From Porphyromonadaceae bacterium UBA4277 (GTDB lineage Bacteria > Bacteroidota > Bacteroidia > Bacteroidales > Muribaculaceae), in NCBI GenBank assembly GCA_002395965.1, contig DGVT01000057.1:1-8522 (forward strand): a stretch of DNA of 8,522 nt, written 5' to 3'. The position numbers were made by a program, and so were the translations under genes. A model generated the notes under the pieces. It did no database searches and was not told where the DNA came from. It was given only the letters and a program-made list of their open reading frames with translations. Positions within the stretch are counted from its first letter, which is position 1. Every line of letters begins with the position of its first letter. Shown in pieces: positions 1-7,307 of this stretch.

Positions 1-46
1 AATTATAGAAAATCAGAGGTGATCGAAGTATAACCCGACACATGTT

Positions 47-189
47 GTGCATCTTCGAAGCACCCTTTTAATTCGCTGTCTTTCACCAAGCTGCGCACAT
101 CTTCGATGTTGCTTGCATGGTGTTAAAGAAATGGTCGCATCTTCGATGCGTCTGCGTTTTCAACGCTTTTTTGAATTATGACACATCCC
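47..189 (-). repeat. Dispersed hairpin element, left copy (inverted relative to right copy)
   Basis: Positions 47-185 match the reverse complement of 7311-7449 over their whole length. By eye there are about three substitutions and two compensating single-base indels in ~140 bp. Four hairpins are visible: 47-63 (7-bp stem with one mismatch), 97-109, 136-150 (six perfect pairs) and 154-166. All have loop TTC on the plus strand and GAA on the minus strand. The gene-proximal end is GAATTATGACACATCCC (173-189), found again at 7497-7513. It stops one base short of the CYTH stop codon (191-193). The far end is probably cut by the window: positions 1-46 do not match the other copy, but AATT at 1-4 could be the end of the opposite terminal repeat. 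The 1-190 stretch holds no gene. Confidence 0.85.
154..172 (+). terminator. Terminator-like hairpin inside left repeat, blocking entry into the CYTH 3' end
   Basis: On the plus strand GCGTT-TTC-AACGC forms a five-pair hairpin followed directly by six T residues. This is the layout of an intrinsic terminator for transcription moving rightwards, against the CYTH gene. The same arrangement with five T residues lies in the right copy. The stem is short, so strength is uncertain. Confidence 0.35.
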
Positions 190-190
190 G

Positions 191-661
191 TTATTTCCAG
201 TTCTTAAAGGGATTTTTCACAAGCATAGCGTTATAGTAACGGCTGTCGCCGGTCACCTCCTTGCCAAGCCATTGCGGGCGGTCGAAGGGTGCATCCTCGC
301 AGGGCAGTTCCACCTCGGCCATGACCAGGCCATCGTTGTCGCCATGAAACTCATCGACCTCAAACGTGCGCTCACCCACCTTAATCAGATAGCGCGTCTT
401 GTCGATCACGCCGGGCTCGCACATCTTGAGCAGTTCACCGGCCTCATCCACAGCGATTTCCTTTTCCCACTCAAAGCGGCTCACGCCGGTAGCATCAGCT
501 TTGCCCTTAATGGTAATGAAGCCTTGGCCGTCCCTAATGCGCACACGCACCGTGCGCTCGGGCAATGAGTTTAGGTAGCCCTGTGTGATGTGCACACTCT
601 TGAATGCCTCACTCTTGAACTCGCCTTTTACGAGAAATTTCCTTTCTATTTCTTGTGGCAT
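191..661 (-). CDS. CYTH / triphosphate tunnel metalloenzyme-family protein
   Basis: This 156-residue protein is a full-length bacterial CYTH domain. The diagnostic ExExK signature is at residues 4-8 (E4, E6, K8). The alternating basic and acidic strands that line the triphosphate tunnel follow: R39/R41/R43, TIKGK at 50-54, RFEWEK at 62-67, KTRY at 88-91, EVDEF at 101-105 and AEVEL at 115-119. Family members bind triphosphate groups with a divalent metal. Small stand-alone bacterial ones often hydrolyse inorganic tripolyphosphate, and others are class IV adenylate cyclases or thiamine triphosphatases, so the substrate cannot be assigned from sequence. No signal peptide is seen, so it should be cytosolic. 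The ATG lies 26 bp after the GH97 stop on the same strand, so it is probably the last gene of the dnaB-GH97-CYTH operon. The ExExK motif beginning at residue 4 supports this start. Confidence 0.9.
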   Translation of the reverse strand: MPQEIERKFLVKGEFKSEAFKSVHITQGYLNSLPERTVRVRIRDGQGFITIKGKADATGVSRFEWEKEIAVDEAGELLKMCEPGVIDKTRYLIKVGERTFEVDEFHGDNDGLVMAEVELPCEDAPFDRPQWLGKEVTGDSRYYNAMLVKNPFKNWK

Positions 662-687
662 AACAATGTCAAGTTAGTTGCTAATAA

Positions 688-2682
688 TCAATGCAATGGT
701 TCCAGCCTTATTGCACAGCCTCCGCTACGCGCCAAGGTGAGCGTGAGCACATCGGCCGACGTGACTTCACGCTGCGTTATGGTCATGGCATACGGGTTGC
801 GCTCATAGTCGGCATCGGCAGCGTCGGCATAAATCATTGCACGATACCTCACGCCGGCGTCTAAGAATTTGAGCGGCAACGACAGCTTGCGGGCATGTTC
901 ATCGGTAATCGAGCCCACAAACCAGCGTCCACCATCACCACGTTCCTTGCGTGCAATGGTCACATACTGCCCTATTGCGGCATGAGGCACCACTGTCTTA
1001 CTCCATGTGGTGGGACAACTCTCAATGAACGTGAGCGCCGGCTGTCCTTCATAGTTCTCGATGGCATCGGCAGCCATCTGAAGCGGGCTGTAGAGCACCA
1101 CAAATTCGCCGAGTTGCTTAGCCAGCGTGCTGTGAGGATGCGTGCCGGGCACCACGTCGTCGCCCTGATTGAAGATTGCCGGAGTGAAGTCCATGGGACC
1201 TGCAAGCCCTCGTGTGAACGGCAGCGCGACGGTGTGCGAGGGCGGATTGCCGCCGTCGGCCGACCATGCGTTATATTCCTGTCCGCGCACGCCTTCCTGA
1301 GTCATCAGGTTGGGCCATGTGCGCTGCAAGCCGGTGGGCATGGCTGGCTCATGGTTGTCAATCATAATGTGATGGCGTGCGGCACACTCTATCACGCGGC
1401 GGTAATGGCGAATGCCGTATTGCGACTTTGCCAGCTCCTTGCTGTCGAGCAGGTGGCCCACATAGCCGGTCTTCACGGCATTGATGCCCATGCCGGCATA
1501 CCACGAGAAGGCATCGTCCATCTCCTGCTCGATAAGTGCTGCACGTCCCCACGACTCCATGTGCCCGATAAACCGCACTCCCCTGTCGCGGGCATAGCGG
1601 CACACCCCTTCGATGTCGAAGTCGGGGTATGCCTTGAGGTAGGTCACCGTCTCGCCCTGGCCCCAGCCGGGGTTCCACCCCTCGGCGAGCACGCCGGCAA
1701 AACCGTGTCGTGCGGCAAAGTCGATATATCGCTTCACATTGACTGTGGTGGCGCCGTGCGCCGGCCCCATCTCCCAAGTGTTTTTCTTCTTGTGAATGCT
1801 CCACCAGATGCCCAGGTAACGTCCGGGCTCAATCCACGACGTGTCGGCAATGCGACACGGCTCATTCAGGTTGAGCATCATGCGCGAGAGCAGCAGGTCG
1901 CCGGCCGTGGGCGCAATAATCATCATTCGCCACGGCGACTGCACCACACCATCGCCATACACCTTCACGCCGCTCTGCCATGGCGTGAGTGCCGTGAGCA
2001 GACTCACCGTGCCGTCGCCCGGTAGCCGTGGTGTGAGGTTGATACTGGCATAGTCGGTGAGATTGGCCTCGTGAACGGCGAGAAACACATCGGGGGCATA
2101 TTCGATTGTCAGCGGCGTGCACACCGTGTCTTTGGCCGAAAGCAGCCCGCGCTCATAGATGCCCTCGAAATACTCGGTACGGTTGCTCGGTATCGACCAG
2201 GCCTGCGCATCGTGCGCAAGGCGCATCTGCGTCAGCTCATCAATGATTTCCACATTGCCATTGCCCGGCAACTCATAACGGAAAGCGAAGCCGTCGTCAT
2301 ACACACGCACGGCAATGTTCAGCAACTTGCGAGACGAGGTTGTTTTCCTCGACTTCATTCTCACAATCATTTCGTTATAGTGATTGCGCACGGTGTCGTC
2401 CTCGCCCCAGGGCTGCACCCAATGCGAGTCGTGCGAGGTCACACGGGGCTTGGCACCTTCAAGGGTCATATTCTCGCCCACGGTGCCATCGGCAAGTTGC
2501 ATTCCCAACGTGCTGGGACTCACCACCTGCCGGCCACGGTAAGCGACGCTATAGGTTGGTTTTCCGCCAGTGATTGTGAAATCCACACTAATCGCTCCGC
2601 CGGGCGATGTCACCGTCCAGGCATGGGCATGCGCCACTGCGATGCCGAGCATGGCACTCAATAGTAATAATCTCAGTTTCAT
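688..2682 (-). CDS. Secreted glycoside hydrolase family 97 alpha-glucosidase (SusB-like)
   Basis: This is a 664-residue GH97 enzyme with the usual order: N-terminal beta-sandwich (about 22-290), catalytic TIM barrel (about 291-560) and a C-terminal beta domain. A hydrophobic N-terminus ending near AHAHA (17-21) looks like a signal peptide, pointing to the periplasm or outer surface. Family signatures include LAEGWNPGW (332-340), GHMESWG (373-379), AVKTGYVG (402-409), NHEPAMPTG (443-451), QEGVRGQEY (462-470) and GPMDFTP (495-501). Residues E376, E445, E463 and E469 reproduce the spacing of SusB E439, E508, E526 and E532 (bases, calcium ligand, acid). KTGYV stands where retaining GH97 members carry a nucleophilic Asp, so an inverting, calcium-dependent alpha-glucosidase is inferred. 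The exact glucan linkage is unknown. No SusC/SusD genes are present. The gene starts 11 bp after the dnaB stop, with no room for its own promoter in the gap. Confidence 0.93.
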   Translation of the reverse strand: MKLRLLLLSAMLGIAVAHAHAWTVTSPGGAISVDFTITGGKPTYSVAYRGRQVVSPSTLGMQLADGTVGENMTLEGAKPRVTSHDSHWVQPWGEDDTVRNHYNEMIVRMKSRKTTSSRKLLNIAVRVYDDGFAFRYELPGNGNVEIIDELTQMRLAHDAQAWSIPSNRTEYFEGIYERGLLSAKDTVCTPLTIEYAPDVFLAVHEANLTDYASINLTPRLPGDGTVSLLTALTPWQSGVKVYGDGVVQSPWRMMIIAPTAGDLLLSRMMLNLNEPCRIADTSWIEPGRYLGIWWSIHKKKNTWEMGPAHGATTVNVKRYIDFAARHGFAGVLAEGWNPGWGQGETVTYLKAYPDFDIEGVCRYARDRGVRFIGHMESWGRAALIEQEMDDAFSWYAGMGINAVKTGYVGHLLDSKELAKSQYGIRHYRRVIECAARHHIMIDNHEPAMPTGLQRTWPNLMTQEGVRGQEYNAWSADGGNPPSHTVALPFTRGLAGPMDFTPAIFNQGDDVVPGTHPHSTLAKQLGEFVVLYSPLQMAADAIENYEGQPALTFIESCPTTWSKTVVPHAAIGQYVTIARKERGDGGRWFVGSITDEHARKLSLPLKFLDAGVRYRAMIYADAADADYERNPYAMTITQREVTSADVLTLTLARSGGCAIRLEPLH

Positions 2683-2693
2683 CTTATACTATA

Positions 2694-4259
2694 TTAAAAT
2701 ATAGGTTCTCGATTGCTGTTGTCATCGGTCAGGAAATCCACATTTGTAGGTAGCGGGGTAAAACCGTCGGCCGGGTTTGACACCACATCCGACTGGCTGT
2801 TGAGTTTCGAAGCAATCTTAGTGGGCTCGTCGGCAAGGTTATAGTTCTCATCCCAATTCTCAAAACGCGCATAGTCGGCACGGAAGCGCAGCTTGATGTC
2901 GCCCACTCCACCACTGCGGTGCTTGGCGATGATGAACTCGGCCAGGCCGCGAATGTCGTTTCCTTCGGCATCCTCGCCATGGCGCAAATAGTACTCCGGG
3001 CGGTGGATGAAGCACACGATATCGGCATCTTGCTCAATAGCTCCCGACTCACGCAGATCGCTCAGTTGCGGGCGCTTGCCGTTGCGGTCGTCGCCACGAG
3101 TTTCCACACTGCGGTTGAGCTGCGACAGCGCTATAATGGGAATGTTTAGCTCCTTGGCCAGCTGCTTGAGCGAACGCGAGATGTTGCTCACCTCCTGCTC
3201 GCGGCTGCCGAATTTCATTCCGCTGGCATTCATCAGCTGCAGGTAGTCGATGATGATCATTTTCACGCCATGCTCCTGCACCAGGCGGCGAGCCTTAGTG
3301 TTCAGTTCAAAGATTGATAGCGACGGGGTGTCGTCAACGTAGAGCGGAGCCGAGTACAAGGCTTTAACGCGCACCGTCAGATTTTCCCACTCGGCTGCCG
3401 ATAGCTGGCCGGTCTTGATTTTCTTTCCGTCGAGTTCACACACATTACTTATCAATCGGTTCACCAGCTGCAAGCTGCTCATCTCAAGCGAGAACACGGC
3501 AATAGGGGTGTTAAACTCCACAGCCATGTTCTTGGCCATCGAGAGCACCATGGCGGTTTTGCCCATAGCCGGGCGGGCGGCAATGATAATCAAATCGCTG
3601 GGTTGCCAGCCGCCGGTCATCTTGTCCAGCTCGTGATAGCCGGTCTGAAGACCGCTCAAGCCATTCTCGTTATTTGAAGCATCTTCTATCTTCTTCAATG
3701 CCTCGGTAATGATGGGGTCGATCTGCCTGACGTCGCGCTTGAGCGTGTTTTTGGAGATTTCAAACAGTCCTCCCTCGGCCTCCTGCATGAGGTCATACAC
3801 ATCGACCGTCTCATCAAACGCCTTCGACTGGATGTTGCTGGAAAATTTGATCAACTCACGCGCCAGATACTTCTGCGCCACTATGCGGGCATGATACTCA
3901 ACATTGGCCGCACTCGACACGCGACCCGTGAGCTCGCTGATGTGCAGCGGCCCGCCGGCTGCGTCCAGGTTGCCGTCGTTGCGCAACTGCTCGGTGACGG
4001 TGAGCATGTCGATGGGACGCTGCTTGACGGCAAGCGACACGATAGCCGAATAGATGAGCTGATGACTATAGTCATAAAAGCTCTCGGGCTTGAGCAAGTC
4101 GCTCACTACGGTATAGGCATCTTTCTCAAGCATGAGCGCACCGAGCACGGCTTCTTCCACTTGAAGGTCCTGGGGCTGCAGTTTCCCAAACTCATTCACT
4201 ATTTCGCTCTCGTGCTGTGGGCGCTGGCGGGGATTGCGCTGGTTATTTGTTCCGGGCAT
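2694..4259 (-). CDS. dnaB: Replicative DNA helicase DnaB
   Basis: This 521-residue protein is a complete DnaB, the hexameric 5'-3' helicase that unwinds DNA at the replication fork and works with primase. The DnaB N-terminal domain covers about 30-135, beginning with the typical LQVEEAVLGALM. A linker to ~200 leads into the RecA-like ATPase domain. Visible motifs are Walker A with G233-K234-T235 (RPAMGKTA, 229-236), SLEM at 257-260, Walker B MIIIDYLQL (334-342), SQLNR (379-383), DLRESGAIEQDAD (401-413) and KHRSG (446-450), which carries the likely arginine finger R448. Length suits Bacteroidetes DnaB, and no intein or frameshift interrupts it. The 50-residue C-terminal tail after ~470 is polar and probably disordered. 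It is the first gene of the minus-strand operon, with a plausible promoter at 4327-4356. Confidence 0.98.
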   Translation of the reverse strand: MPGTNNQRNPRQRPQHESEIVNEFGKLQPQDLQVEEAVLGALMLEKDAYTVVSDLLKPESFYDYSHQLIYSAIVSLAVKQRPIDMLTVTEQLRNDGNLDAAGGPLHISELTGRVSSAANVEYHARIVAQKYLARELIKFSSNIQSKAFDETVDVYDLMQEAEGGLFEISKNTLKRDVRQIDPIITEALKKIEDASNNENGLSGLQTGYHELDKMTGGWQPSDLIIIAARPAMGKTAMVLSMAKNMAVEFNTPIAVFSLEMSSLQLVNRLISNVCELDGKKIKTGQLSAAEWENLTVRVKALYSAPLYVDDTPSLSIFELNTKARRLVQEHGVKMIIIDYLQLMNASGMKFGSREQEVSNISRSLKQLAKELNIPIIALSQLNRSVETRGDDRNGKRPQLSDLRESGAIEQDADIVCFIHRPEYYLRHGEDAEGNDIRGLAEFIIAKHRSGGVGDIKLRFRADYARFENWDENYNLADEPTKIASKLNSQSDVVSNPADGFTPLPTNVDFLTDDNSNREPIF

Positions 4260-4326
4260 ATAATTTTTGCTTCTCGTTTAGGGTGAATTTTATATTCCAT
4301 GCGAGGGGTCACACGAAATGTCACTG

Positions 4327-4356
4327 CAAAGTTACGCCATCGCCGCCAATTAACAA
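4327..4356 (-). promoter_or_regulatory. Probable Bacteroidetes-type promoter of the dnaB operon
   Basis: On the minus strand TAACTTTG (4334-4327) fits the Bacteroidetes -7 box TAnnTTTG. A TTG at 4356-4354, 19 bp upstream, fits the -33 element. Transcription would start near 4320, leaving a leader of about 60 nt before the dnaB ATG at 4259. The gaps before GH97 (11 bp) and CYTH (26 bp) are too short for separate promoters, so this may drive all three genes. Confidence 0.45.
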
Positions 4357-4516
4357 GCAAATGCACAGCCAAACTTTTCAACACATTATTAACATTACAC
4401 GCCTTTTCACACCGCTTGCTTGAGTTTATCACCATTTGCATGATGATTTATAACGCACCCGGCACCGGCGCTTCCTACACTTCATTCAGTAAAATTCGGC
4501 TCAAAATGCCAGAATT

Positions 4517-4563
4517 CGACTTACAAAAACCGTTTTTGTTAGTCGATTGCAATTTTTGTAAGT
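4517..4563. promoter_or_regulatory. Competing inverted repeats upstream of the LRR gene (possible operator)
   Basis: Two mutually exclusive palindromes share one arm. First, CGACT-T-ACAAAAA (4517-4529) pairs with TTTTTGT-T-AGTCG (4533-4545) around the loop CCG, giving 12 pairs and one T-T mismatch. Second, ACTTACAAAAA (4519-4529) is perfectly complementary to TTTTTGTAAGT (4553-4563), 11 bp. The set ends 21 bp before the candidate -7 box, which suits an operator bound by a dimeric regulator. As it would lie upstream of the transcript start, a DNA-level role is more likely than attenuation. Confidence 0.5.
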
Positions 4564-4584
4564 GTTTTTTCGGCCTTTAATCAA

Positions 4585-4592
4585 TAATTTTG
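4585..4592 (+). promoter_or_regulatory. Candidate -7 box for the LRR-dockerin gene
   Basis: TAATTTTG matches the Bacteroidetes TAnnTTTG consensus and would start transcription about 65 nt before the ATG at 4663. A good -33 element at the usual spacing is not evident. The nearest TTTG (4555-4558) is too far, so activator dependence through the palindromes upstream is possible. Confidence 0.35.
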
Positions 4593-4662
4593 CACGAATT
4601 TATTGAATTAACTGCCCCGACTATTTTCACATATTAATTATAAACCTATAAAATTTTGTATT

Positions 4663-7251
4663 ATGAAGAAATTATTACTATTCGCATTTTCATGCATGGT
4701 GGCTGCGCTCGGCTGGGCGCAGAGCTACACCGACTGGCCGGGACGCGGCGAAGTGACCTTCAGCAATTTCGCAACGGTTAACAACATCATGTATGGTTAC
4801 GACCCCACGCAGGGTATCGCAATCATCAACTCACTCACCACTACCGTTGTGCTCGAGGCCAACAAGACGCTGCGCCTGCCATCCACTGTGAACATCGGCG
4901 GCAGGTCCTACAAGATTGTGGGCATCAGCTACCTGAATGCCTATGGCATTGATCCCGACGATGTGGGACACATTAACGAGCAGACGCTCAACGACCTGCT
5001 CACACCGGTTGAGAACGTTATTCTGCCGGAGTATCTTGAGCTGATTGAAAAAAACATCTTCGACCCATTCACCCATGTGTCCACACTGTCGATTCCCGGC
5101 ACACTGCGTGAAGTGCGAGCCGAAAACCTGTTCAACAAGATGACTGCCCTGCGCACGCTGCGCTTCGAAGACGGCGCCGACACGCTGAAAATGACCGGTG
5201 GCTACTACTGGAATTACCCGCTTGGCAAAGCCCCCATTACCACACTTTACATGGGGCGTAATATAGCAACTACCCGCGGCGACGGATTGTGCAGCTACAA
5301 CGAGACGCTCACCACATTGCAGTTGGGCGGCGGAGTGAGTGTAGAGTACGGGGCATTCTACTCTTGCCCCAATCTGACCACCGTCACCCGCAATGCCGGT
5401 AGCACCATTACCACCGAGGGAAGCATTGGCATGTACGCTTTCCAGTATTGCTACAAACTTGCTAAAGTTGAGATTCCCAATACCATTACCAAAATCGACG
5501 AAAAGGCATTTCATAGCGACACCCTGTTGGCAAACATCGACTTGGGCAACGGCGTGAAGCTCATCGGTAGCGAAGCGTTCGCCAACAACTATAGCTGCCG
5601 GTCGCTCACCCTGCCGGCAAGCCTCGACTCGATAAATGTGTATGCCTTCACCAATATGACGGCTCTCAAGAATGTAACCGTAGAGGACAACTCCCGCGCC
5701 CTAAAGATAGGCGGCGCACGCTATGGCGGCACGGCAGTGTTCGGCGACAGCCCACTCGAGACGCTGCATTACGGACGCAACATCGATGCTTCGCACGGCC
5801 GTTTGGCAAACTCCGTGCCCACGCTCAAGACCGTCACCATGAGCGACTATGTGACGCAGCTGCGCAGTGACCCCGACTTCTACAACTGCACGGGGCTGCA
5901 AAGCATCACTTTAAGTAAAAACATCACCGAGATCCCTGCCAGTACTTTCAATTACTGCTACAGCCTTACCTCAATCACCATTCCCGACAAGGTGACCAAA
6001 ATCGGTAATAATGCATTTCGAAGCGACACCCTGCTGGCAAACATCGACCTTGGCCACGGTGTGAAAGTCATCGGTAGCGAGGCGTTCGCACACAACTATA
6101 GCTGCCGGTCGCTCACACTGCCGGCAAGCCTCGACTCGATAGAGGTGGGGGCGTTTGTCGAAATGACCGCTCTTAAGCACGTCACCGTGGAGGATGATGC
6201 TCGCGCCCTGAAGGTGGGCGGTGCACGCTATGGCGGCACAGCAGTGTTCGGCGACAGCCCGCTCGAGACACTGCACTACGGACGCAACATCGAGGCCGCA
6301 AACGGTCGATTGGCGAATGGTGTGCCCACGCTCAAGACTGTCACCATGAGCGACTATGTGACACAGCTGCGCAGCGATCCCGATTTCTACAACTGCACCG
6401 GGCTGCAAAGCATCACCTTAAGTAAAAACATCACCGAGATCCCCAATTCCACTTTCAATTACTGCTACAGCCTCACTTCGATTACAATTCCCGACAAGGT
6501 GACCAAAATCGGTAATAATGCATTTCGAAGCGACACCCTGCTGGCAAACATCGACCTTGGCCACGGCGTGAAAATTATCGGCAACGAGGCGTTCGCACAC
6601 AACTATAGCTGCCGGTCGCTCACACTGCCGGCAAGCCTCGACTCGATAGAGGTGGGGGCATTCGCCGAAATGACCGCTCTTAAGCACGTCACCGTGGAGG
6701 ATGATGCTCGCGCTCTGAAGGTGGGCGGCGCACGCTACAGCGGCAATGCAGTGTTCGCCAACAGCCCGCTCGAGACACTGCACTACGGCCGCAACATCGA
6801 CGGCGACTACGGCCGCCTGGCACACGGGATAGCCACGCTCAAGACTGTTCATGTAGGTAAAAATGTTACCTATCTGCACAAGGAAGCCGACTTCTATAAC
6901 TGCACAGGATTGCAAGAAATCTACAGCCATGCCGCTGTGCCTCCCACGGTCCAAAGCAACAACGAATTCGCTTATGTCGATGTGCAAAACTGCACCCTCT
7001 TTGTGCCGCGAGGCAAGGTTGACGCCTACAAGGCTGCCAACGGATGGCAGAAGTTCTTCAATGTTGAGGAAATTCGCATACCGGGCGACGTGGACGGTAG
7101 CGGACTCATTGACGTTGACGACGTGAACGCTGTCATCAACATTATTCTGCAGATGAACAACGACAACATCAAGTTTGCCGACATCAACAAGGACGGCCTT
7201 GTTGACGTGGACGACGTGAATGCCATCATCAATCTGATTCTCGCTAACTGA
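4663..7251 (+). CDS. Secreted BspA-like leucine-rich-repeat protein with C-terminal dockerin
   Basis: This 862-residue protein starts with a clear signal peptide (lysines, then a hydrophobic stretch ending near GWAQ at about residue 20). From roughly 110 to 790 it consists of BspA/LRR_5-type repeats with phrases such as LTSITIPDKVTKIGNNAF. These group into 169-residue super-units starting at S285, S454 and S623, preceded by a diverged unit from about 113 to 284. A region typical of BspA-protein ends (LFVPRGKVDAYKAANGW, around 774-790) follows. The C-terminus carries two calcium-loop/helix segments. Loop residues are D809, D811, S813, D817, D820 and D840, N842, D844, D848, D851, each followed by VNAVINIIL- or VNAIINLIL-type helices, which is a type I dockerin pattern. 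BspA-like proteins of this group mediate adhesion or binding at the cell surface; the ligand here is unknown. No catalytic domain, lipobox or type IX sorting domain is seen. A likely -7 box is at 4585-4592. Confidence 0.9.
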   Translation: MKKLLLFAFSCMVAALGWAQSYTDWPGRGEVTFSNFATVNNIMYGYDPTQGIAIINSLTTTVVLEANKTLRLPSTVNIGGRSYKIVGISYLNAYGIDPDDVGHINEQTLNDLLTPVENVILPEYLELIEKNIFDPFTHVSTLSIPGTLREVRAENLFNKMTALRTLRFEDGADTLKMTGGYYWNYPLGKAPITTLYMGRNIATTRGDGLCSYNETLTTLQLGGGVSVEYGAFYSCPNLTTVTRNAGSTITTEGSIGMYAFQYCYKLAKVEIPNTITKIDEKAFHSDTLLANIDLGNGVKLIGSEAFANNYSCRSLTLPASLDSINVYAFTNMTALKNVTVEDNSRALKIGGARYGGTAVFGDSPLETLHYGRNIDASHGRLANSVPTLKTVTMSDYVTQLRSDPDFYNCTGLQSITLSKNITEIPASTFNYCYSLTSITIPDKVTKIGNNAFRSDTLLANIDLGHGVKVIGSEAFAHNYSCRSLTLPASLDSIEVGAFVEMTALKHVTVEDDARALKVGGARYGGTAVFGDSPLETLHYGRNIEAANGRLANGVPTLKTVTMSDYVTQLRSDPDFYNCTGLQSITLSKNITEIPNSTFNYCYSLTSITIPDKVTKIGNNAFRSDTLLANIDLGHGVKIIGNEAFAHNYSCRSLTLPASLDSIEVGAFAEMTALKHVTVEDDARALKVGGARYSGNAVFANSPLETLHYGRNIDGDYGRLAHGIATLKTVHVGKNVTYLHKEADFYNCTGLQEIYSHAAVPPTVQSNNEFAYVDVQNCTLFVPRGKVDAYKAANGWQKFFNVEEIRIPGDVDGSGLIDVDDVNAVINIILQMNNDNIKFADINKDGLVDVDDVNAIINLILAN
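5515..6915 (+). repeat. 507-bp in-frame tandem repeat within the LRR gene
   Basis: Units begin at 5515, 6022 and 6529, exactly 507 bp (169 codons) apart. Units 1 and 2 differ at 16 of 169 residues. Units 2 and 3 differ at 7 of the first 90 residues, after which unit 3 diverges and ends near 6915. Long stretches are also nearly identical in DNA, for example around 5880-5950 against 6387-6457. This implies recent unequal recombination or homogenisation, and unit number may vary between strains. Confidence 0.93.
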
Positions 7252-7274
7252 TGATAAAAGTTTGAGTCCACTTG

Positions 7275-7293
7275 AAAAAGTCCTGAAAGGACT
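7275..7293 (-). terminator. Terminator-like hairpin just 3' of the LRR gene, minus direction
   Basis: On the minus strand AGTCCT-TTC-AGGACT (7293-7279) forms six pairs and runs into TTTTTC. This would stop leftward transcription coming from the transposase side before it enters the LRR gene antisense. Read on the plus strand it has no T tract, so it is unlikely to terminate the LRR transcript. The loop is GAA on the plus strand. Confidence 0.35.
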
Positions 7294-7307
7294 ATGAGCC
7301 TTCAGGT

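Larger units (their letters stand above)
4260..4662. other. Divergent intergenic region between dnaB and the LRR gene
   Basis: This 403-bp stretch separates the two divergent genes. Its left part contains the dnaB leader and candidate promoter. Its right part contains the palindromes at 4517-4563, a candidate -7 box at 4585-4592 and an A/T-rich leader before 4663. Short open frames here lack recognisable protein character, and no RNA gene was recognised. Confidence 0.7.

Noticed and set aside
895..2025. 376-codon plus-strand open frame opposite the GH97 gene
   Set aside because: It is antisense to a clear GH97 enzyme and rich in Cys, His and Arg in the manner of GC-rich shadow frames. No domain is recognisable.
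2071..2664. 197-codon plus-strand frame opposite the GH97 N-terminal region
   Set aside because: Shadow of the GH97 coding strand, without recognisable motifs.
4299..4580. 93-codon plus-strand frame in the divergent intergenic region
   Set aside because: It runs through the promoter palindromes, has no credible domain, and its composition is like non-coding DNA.
4831..5514. Minus-strand open frame opposite the LRR gene
   Set aside because: Antisense shadow of the LRR coding sequence.
5971..6987. Two minus-strand frames resembling each other (5971-6408 and 6418-6987)
   Set aside because: Their similarity only mirrors the 507-bp tandem repeat of the LRR gene on the other strand.
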